Positions 59,235-64,000 of a DNA stretch of 64,000 nt are shown here, one piece after another. A model generated the notes under the pieces. It did no database searches and was not told where the DNA came from. It saw nothing but the letters and a program-made list of their open reading frames with translations. The DNA comes from Streptomyces sp. MMG1121 (GTDB lineage Bacteria; Actinomycetota; Actinomycetes; Streptomycetales; Streptomycetaceae). Position 1 is the first letter of the stretch. The number at the start of each line of letters is the position of its first letter. Both the position numbers and the translations under genes were made by a program. Location: positions 67,478 through 131,477 of the forward strand of contig NZ_LGDV01000141.1 of assembly GCF_001280015.1 (NCBI RefSeq). Direction: 5' to 3'.

Positions 59235-61058
59235 TCAGTTGATGCGTACGAGTTCCGCCTTCAGCACGCCGAGCAGACCGCCGTCGAGGTTGAGATCCGT
59301 CTGCCCGGAGACGCTCACGGACCGGCCGCCGACCTTGACCGAGTTGGTGCCGTCGATCTCCACGCTGCCGCCCTTCACGGTGACCTTGCCGGTCTTCGCG
59401 TCGAGCGTGATGCCCTGGCCGTCCATCACCACCGAGGACAGCGCCCGTCGGCCGCCGGCCGCGTACACCGTCAGCTCCAGCCGGTTGTTCCGGTCGTCCA
59501 GCAGCACCTCCAGCCGCTCGTCCGCGGTGCGCAGCCGTACCCCGGACGGTCCCGTCGGAGGATCCAGCAGCTCCAGCCGATGGCCCGAACGCGACACCAC
59601 GGAGCGGCGGTTGACCTTGCCGCTGGTGCCGTCCACGAGCGGCACGTCGTGCTTCGAGGGCCGGTCGACGCCGTTGTACAGACCGCCGATGACGTACGGG
59701 CTGTCCAGCAGGCCCTGTTCGAAACCGACCAGCACCTCGTCGTTGACCTCGGGGCTCACCACACCGCCCCCGCCCTTGCCGCCCCACTGCACCGTACGCA
59801 CCCAGTCGGTCACGTAGGTGTCGTCCAGCCACGGGAACTTGAGCCGGACCCCGCCGCTCTGCGCACCGCCCGGCTCGCGCACGTCCGTCACCACGCCGAT
59901 CGCCAGACCCGGCATGCGCGGTCCGCGCCCCGGCGCGTTCGCGCCGGTCACCAGGCCCGCCAGGGACCGGTCCGGGCTGGTGCTCACCCACACCGTGGTC
60001 CGGTAGCCGCCGTGCGGGTCCAGGCTGTGCTGCACCGCCGTGGCCGTGTAGCGGCCGGAGAACGCGGGTCCCACATTGCCGAGCGCGACCGGCTTTCCCG
60101 CGCGCAGCCGCGGGTTGCCCTCGGCCACCGCCTCCAACTCCCCGAAGCCCGCGCTGACCTGAGCGGCCGTCGCGGCCGCCACCGCCGTCGTCTCGGCCTG
60201 CGTCCGGTACGGCGTGTCCGTCACCGTCAGCTTCGCCGACTTGCCGAACCGGGCGCCGAACTCCGGGGCCAGACCGGGCAGCACGGTGTCGCTGGTCACC
60301 GACTGCTGCCGGGCCACCAGCGGCGTCTTGGTGGTGACGTCCCAGCCGCGCACCTCGACCTGGGACGCCCCGTCGGCGCCCGACAGCGAGGCCCGCAGCG
60401 CCAGCAGGTTGCGCCCGTACTCCAGGACCATCGGGCTCTGCGTGGCCGGCGTCGACGGCGCGGGCGCGCCGGAGGCCTTGTCGGGCTTGGTGAACTGCAG
60501 CACGCCCTGGTCGTCGACCCGTACCTGCGCACCGCTCTCGCCCGCCAGGTACTGCAGGAAGTCCCAGTCGGAGACGTTGGCCTGCGACAACTGCTTGTAG
60601 GTGACCGGCGCCGCCTGCACCGTCCCGCAGGACAGACCCGCCCCGGCGGCCACCTTGCGGACGATGGCGGTGGCCGTCATGTTCCGGTACGCCACCACCT
60701 TGCGGCCGCGCTGGAGCCGGTGCGCCTTGGAATAGGCGCGCACCACCGTGAACGACCCGGTGCTGTCCCGGTCGATCTCCACGCCCGTGACCTCGCCGTT
60801 GAACAGCCGCTCGCGCGCCTGCCCGGCGACCGTCACCACCGACACCTTCAGCGGGGTGCCGAGCGTGATGCCGGTCGACTTCAGGAACTCGTGGTCGGGG
60901 TCGCGGTAGGTGAGCACCGCCGTGTCCGGCAGGCCCACGTTCTCGTCCACCACACAGCTCACCAGCTGCGCGGCCCAGATCCGCGGCAGCTCACCGGGCG
61001 CCTCCACGACGGGGTCCGCCGCGAACGACCGGCCGCCCCGCGCCTCGGGTGTGGTCAC
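59235..61058 (-). CDS. VgrG-like central spike protein (Afp8 type)
   Basis: A 607-residue spike. Residues 1-330 form the gp27-like hub (LTYRDPDHEFLKSTGITLGT; VVAYRNMTATAIVRKVAAGA; VSDWDFLQYLAGESGAQVRV), residues about 370-450 the OB fold with GVVTDVREPGGAQSGGVRLK, FPWLDDTYVTDWVRTVQWGG and EVLVGFEQGLLDSPYVIGGL, and the tail to 607 is a beta-helix needle with repeated short V/I-rich turns (GGSVEIDGTNSVKVGGRSVS). No extra effector domain. The GTG overlaps the LysM-adaptor stop (GTGA). Confidence 0.94.
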   Translation of the reverse strand: MTTPEARGGRSFAADPVVEAPGELPRIWAAQLVSCVVDENVGLPDTAVLTYRDPDHEFLKSTGITLGTPLKVSVVTVAGQARERLFNGEVTGVEIDRDSTGSFTVVRAYSKAHRLQRGRKVVAYRNMTATAIVRKVAAGAGLSCGTVQAAPVTYKQLSQANVSDWDFLQYLAGESGAQVRVDDQGVLQFTKPDKASGAPAPSTPATQSPMVLEYGRNLLALRASLSGADGASQVEVRGWDVTTKTPLVARQQSVTSDTVLPGLAPEFGARFGKSAKLTVTDTPYRTQAETTAVAAATAAQVSAGFGELEAVAEGNPRLRAGKPVALGNVGPAFSGRYTATAVQHSLDPHGGYRTTVWVSTSPDRSLAGLVTGANAPGRGPRMPGLAIGVVTDVREPGGAQSGGVRLKFPWLDDTYVTDWVRTVQWGGKGGGGVVSPEVNDEVLVGFEQGLLDSPYVIGGLYNGVDRPSKHDVPLVDGTSGKVNRRSVVSRSGHRLELLDPPTGPSGVRLRTADERLEVLLDDRNNRLELTVYAAGGRRALSSVVMDGQGITLDAKTGKVTVKGGSVEIDGTNSVKVGGRSVSVSGQTDLNLDGGLLGVLKAELVRIN

Positions 61059-61774
61059 CGCTCCTCCTCACCGCCCGCGTCCCCGAGCGCCGGCACCACC
61101 AGTTCGGTACCGGGCGTCAGGGCCATCGGGTCGTCGATCCCGTTCGCCTCCGCGATGACCCGCCAGGCCGTCGCGTCGCCGTACTCCCGCCACGACAGCA
61201 GCGCCAGGCTGTCCCCGGCCACCACCGTGTGCGTGCTGCGTGCCGTGCGCGCACCCGAGGTGGGGTTCTGCCCCGGCGGGTCGACGCTCGCCTCCTCGAT
61301 CGACAGCGAACAGGTCGCCCGCAGCGGCTTGCCGTCCACGTCGAACAGCGAGTACGTCACCGACAGACTCGACAGCACCCCGTCGAACGACGTGGTCCGC
61401 GCCTTGCCCCACTCGAAGCGCACCCACGGACTGGCCGGCTTCTTCCGCGCGAGGCTCGCCGGGGTCGGCACGCACCCCTTCATCAGCTTCTCCACCGCCT
61501 GCTCGACCGAGTTGTCATGGGTCGAGGTCGAGTCGAGGAAGACCTCCAGGCTCAGTTCCCGCGGCCCGCTGCCCACGAACTCGGGCAGCGCCGACTCCCC
61601 GGCCATCCGCGACGGGGTGCGCCGCCACTCGGTGGTCTTGCGCAGCTGGAGGGAGTTGGGATTGAACTGCAGGTTCAGCTGGGCGATCGTCCCGCCGGGC
61701 TTGGCGCCCACCGCCGTCGGCGGTTCCTTCAGGGTCAGCTGGGCCCTGGCCACGCTGGTACGGACGGCAGCCAT
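61055..61774 (-). CDS. CIS tube-spike adaptor with LysM domain (Afp7 type)
   Basis: A 239-residue protein. The first 170 residues resemble the tail-tube adaptor gp53/Afp7 (NLQFNPNSLQLRKTTEWRRT; SGPRELSLEVFLDSTSTHDN); residues about 184-231 are a LysM domain (THTVVAGDSLALLSWREYGD, AWRVIAEANGIDDPMALTPG). In particles of this family the LysM protein joins inner tube and spike. The ATG shares a base with the tube gene stop (TGATG). Confidence 0.92.
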   Translation of the reverse strand: MAAVRTSVARAQLTLKEPPTAVGAKPGGTIAQLNLQFNPNSLQLRKTTEWRRTPSRMAGESALPEFVGSGPRELSLEVFLDSTSTHDNSVEQAVEKLMKGCVPTPASLARKKPASPWVRFEWGKARTTSFDGVLSSLSVTYSLFDVDGKPLRATCSLSIEEASVDPPGQNPTSGARTARSTHTVVAGDSLALLSWREYGDATAWRVIAEANGIDDPMALTPGTELVVPALGDAGGEEER

Positions 61775-62199
61775 CAGGAAGGCCTCAGTCCCTCGTGGGC
61801 GATCTCCAGGGTCTCCACCGCCGCTTGCGAGGAGGACGGGTCGAACGACGGCCCCTGCCAGCGCACCGGCACGATGCCGAGCACCTGCCAGCTGATGATC
61901 TTGCTCAGATCCGGCTTCAGCGCCACGATCTCCCCGTCCTTCGGCTGCACGCGCCGCAACGTCTCGTCGAGCCAGCGTGCGATCTTCGCCGTGTCGGCGG
62001 TGACCGGCCGGGTCAGCGTGATGTTCGACCAGGTGACCCGGCCGGGCAACTGCCAGGTGAAACCGTTGTTGCCGCCCTCGGCGTAGGTCTCCATCTCCAC
62101 CTCCGCTCCCATGCCGGAGCAGGTGTGGAAGGCACCCAGGTCGTTGCCGCCGATCGCGAGCCGGAAGAACACGCTCGTCGCGAAGATGTTGTCCGTCAT
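61774..62199 (-). CDS. CIS inner tube protein (T4 gp19-like)
   Basis: A 141-residue tube protein: FATSVFFRLAIGGNDLGAFH, CSGMGAEVEMETYAEGGNNG followed by FTWQLPGRVTWSNITLTRPV, and LKPDLSKIISWQVLGIVPVR, the classical T4-like tail-tube pattern (PF06841). It could be the main tube protein or the baseplate-proximal variant (Afp5-like), since the sheath genes lie outside the window. ATG at 62199 follows GGAACGGATGGCCAAGG-like purines. Confidence 0.94.
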   Translation of the reverse strand: MTDNIFATSVFFRLAIGGNDLGAFHTCSGMGAEVEMETYAEGGNNGFTWQLPGRVTWSNITLTRPVTADTAKIARWLDETLRRVQPKDGEIVALKPDLSKIISWQVLGIVPVRWQGPSFDPSSSQAAVETLEIAHEGLRPS

Positions 62200-62223
62200 C
62201 CCTTGGCCATCCGTTCCCTGTCC

Positions 62224-64000
62224 TCAGCGCCGTCCGTCGTGGGGACGGCCCGCGCGTTCCCGGCCACGCCGCAGATCGGCCCGGAGCAGCCGGGCCATCG
62301 GGTCCAGCAGGCGCCGCGCCAGTTCATCCAGATCGATCCCGGGATCCTGCGGATCCCCGGCCGACCGGACCGCGTTCCGGCCCGGAGTCCCCCCGGTGCC
62401 CTTCCCGGCCGGCGGCGAGGAAGGCGCCCGCTGCACGTCCCGCGCGGGCACCGCCGTCACCGGGACACCGGGGGGTACGGCACCGGCCGGGGCGCCCGTC
62501 ACCTTCCGCTGGACGGCCGGTGCCGCCGGGCCGCCCGTGCTGTGCGCCACCCCCGCCGCCGTACGGGTGGCACGGACGACGGGCACGGGCGGCGGCCCGG
62601 GGTGCGCCGGGCCGGCCGGGCGGTCCGGCGCCGGGGCCGCCTGCGGATCGGTCACCGGCAGCGCGTGCGGGCGGACGTCCGTGTCCCGCTGGACGGGAGA
62701 ATGCGGCCGTACGACGGGGACAGCGGGGCGGGGGGTCGAGTAACTGGCGTTGTGTGACGTCGAGTTGTGCGAGTCATGCGCATCGTGCGAGGGCGTCGGC
62801 GCCGGTGCGGACAGGCTCCGCTGTACCGGCGGCACTGCGGAACGCGCTCCGGGTGCGGTCGGTGCCGGTGCCGATGTCGGTACCGCCGCCGGGCTCGGTT
62901 CGCGGCGCCAGGACGCGGCTACGACGGGACGCTCGGTGGTGCGGGCGGCCTGAGGCAACGTCACGCCGTCCGGGACACGGGTGTGGAACGTGAGCGGCCG
63001 GCCGGCGAGCAGCGAGAGACTGCGGGGCGCCGCCGTCGGGGGCCCGTCGATGACACCGGGGGCCGCCCGGCCGCCGGTGCTGTCCGGGCCGGGGCCTCGG
63101 CCGCGTCCCCGGCCGGGGGCCGTGACGGCGCGGGCGACGACCAGGGGAGCCGTTCCGCCGGGTCCCTCCGTGCGGGCCGGTGCCATGGGCGCGCCCGAGG
63201 AGGAGGCCGCTCGGGTCTCCGGTGCGCTCGCGCGTTGCACGAGACCGGGGTCGGGCGCGGACAGCGGGCCGCCGGGAGTGACCAGTGGCGTGGCCGGGGA
63301 CTGCGGGCCGGTCGTCGCCGGGGTCGACGTTCCCTGAACGACAGGGGGATTGTGGGACACGGAGTCCGTTGTGCCCAGCAGGGGCGCGGTGCCCGCGAGC
63401 GAGCCGGACGTCGGCCGCCCGGGTGCGTCCGCGGCGGGCCGGTCCGGGCGCACCGGGGCGCGCTGGACGTTCGGAGCCGCCGAGCCTGCCGGTGCTGCCG
63501 GCCCCGCCTGGTCGACCGGACGGCCACCAGGGCCCGCTGCCCGCGGCACGTCCGCGGTCGGCGGCATGGCAGGCAGCGGCGCCCCCAGGCCGCCACGGGC
63601 CCGGGCGCCGGACGGGCGGGTCCGGGTGGCGGGGCGGGCCGGCTCGGGCTCGGCGGGCGGGGCCGCCGGTGTCCCACCGCTCCGGGGCGTCGCCGGACCG
63701 GTCGCGGACGGGCCCGGCGCGGAAGCCGGAGCGTCCACCTGGCGCTGCACGATCGGCAACGCCGGTCCGCCCGTCGCGGGCGTCTCGGCCGACGGGCGTG
63801 TCGTGTCCGGGCCGTCAGCGGTCAACGGCCGTGCGGTGGAGGGAAGTTCGGTCATCGGCGCGCCCAGCGGGGGCCGGGTGGTGCCCGGTCGTGCCGGCGC
63901 GGTGGCGCGCTGCGCGGGGGGCGTGGGCGGAGAAGTCCGGCCGGCGGCGGCCGTGGGCTCCGGGGCCTCGCCGTCAGTGCGGGGGGTGGGTGTCCCGGGG
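62224..64000 (-). CDS. CIS-operon protein, Pro/Ala-rich with VQR repeats, 5' end beyond window
   Basis: The minus-strand frame is open from the stop at 62224 through the right edge, at least 592 codons. An ATG at 63855 exists, but the frame above it reads in the same style (SPPTPPAQRATAPARPGTTR), so the start probably lies outside. It is mostly disordered, Pro/Ala/Arg-rich, with seven VQR motifs (PIVQRQ, NVQRAP, LVQRAS, PVQRSL, PVQRDT, AVQRKV, DVQRAP) plus an AQR. A compact C-terminus (DPGIDLDELARRLLDPMARL then LRADLRRGRERAG) looks like a short conserved helix. A role in packing cargo or binding the particle is possible, not shown. Confidence 0.82.
   Translation of the reverse strand, partial: PGTPTPRTDGEAPEPTAAAGRTSPPTPPAQRATAPARPGTTRPPLGAPMTELPSTARPLTADGPDTTRPSAETPATGGPALPIVQRQVDAPASAPGPSATGPATPRSGGTPAAPPAEPEPARPATRTRPSGARARGGLGAPLPAMPPTADVPRAAGPGGRPVDQAGPAAPAGSAAPNVQRAPVRPDRPAADAPGRPTSGSLAGTAPLLGTTDSVSHNPPVVQGTSTPATTGPQSPATPLVTPGGPLSAPDPGLVQRASAPETRAASSSGAPMAPARTEGPGGTAPLVVARAVTAPGRGRGRGPGPDSTGGRAAPGVIDGPPTAAPRSLSLLAGRPLTFHTRVPDGVTLPQAARTTERPVVAASWRREPSPAAVPTSAPAPTAPGARSAVPPVQRSLSAPAPTPSHDAHDSHNSTSHNASYSTPRPAVPVVRPHSPVQRDTDVRPHALPVTDPQAAPAPDRPAGPAHPGPPPVPVVRATRTAAGVAHSTGGPAAPAVQRKVTGAPAGAVPPGVPVTAVPARDVQRAPSSPPAGKGTGGTPGRNAVRSAGDPQDPGIDLDELARRLLDPMARLLRADLRRGRERAGRPHDGRR

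Noticed and set aside
58680..61895. Open frame of 1071 codons on the plus strand opposite the CIS genes
   Set aside because: It is the GC-rich antisense shadow of gp25, PAAR, VgrG and LysM genes; composition is Arg/Ala/Pro-rich without domains.

Overview
The window is very GC-rich with strong G/C bias at third codon positions, GTG starts, many 4-bp ATGA/GTGA gene overlaps and leaderless promoters. With TerD proteins, Tat-type xylanase and a Tpg-type telomere terminal protein, this points to a Streptomyces chromosome (or close relative). I see no rRNA, tRNA, CRISPR array, transposase or integrase. All names rest on reading motifs; no database search was run.

Layout. 1-9.4 kb: AI-2E permease (cut by the left edge), nitroreductase, GH11 xylanase, small MT0933-type protein, LysR, DoxX-like protein, a FUSC-like/PP2C operon, a poorly coding gap, and a secreted phosphoesterase closed by a strong terminator. 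9.4-21.3 kb: a LuxR solo, a NarL-type two-component pair, an Lnt-like acyltransferase, a beta-lactamase-fold hydrolase, a permease/TIGR03943 pair, a PPOX-fold protein, an Rv1733c-like protein, a GH16-like protein, and an FAD monooxygenase divergent from a TetR regulator across a shared twin operator. 21.4-29.3 kb: M56 peptidase/BlaI, two TerD proteins, GlsB-like protein, ArsR, LCP protein and small proteins; four intergenic regions here carry the palindrome TTGCGCAA. 29.3-34.9 kb: class II amidotransferase, two TIGR01777-type reductases around a DUF2071 protein, Tpg, FMN reductase.

34.9-54.5 kb: a decayed GH2 beta-galactosidase next to an intact GH127 enzyme, methyltransferase, PucR-type regulator, acyl-CoA ligase, a membrane glycosyltransferase-like protein, a molybdopterin oxidoreductase with a membrane partner, a GT2/DUF2064/methyltransferase operon, an OmpR-type two-component pair, MFS transporter, zinc-ribbon NDP-sugar epimerase and SGNH hydrolase. 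Several genes here are broken: a short reading-frame fragment near 52.5 kb and a fused pair of SDR and XRE remnants near 53.87 kb.

54.5-64 kb is one minus-strand operon of overlapping genes encoding the baseplate half of a phage-tail-like contractile injection system (CIS): VQR-repeat protein, tube, LysM adaptor, VgrG-like spike, PAAR tip, gp25, gpJ, gpI-like protein, and a zinc-ribbon/transmembrane/beta-sandwich protein that may connect the particle to the membrane. Sheath, ATPase and tube terminator should lie beyond the right edge, where the VQR-repeat gene is still open.
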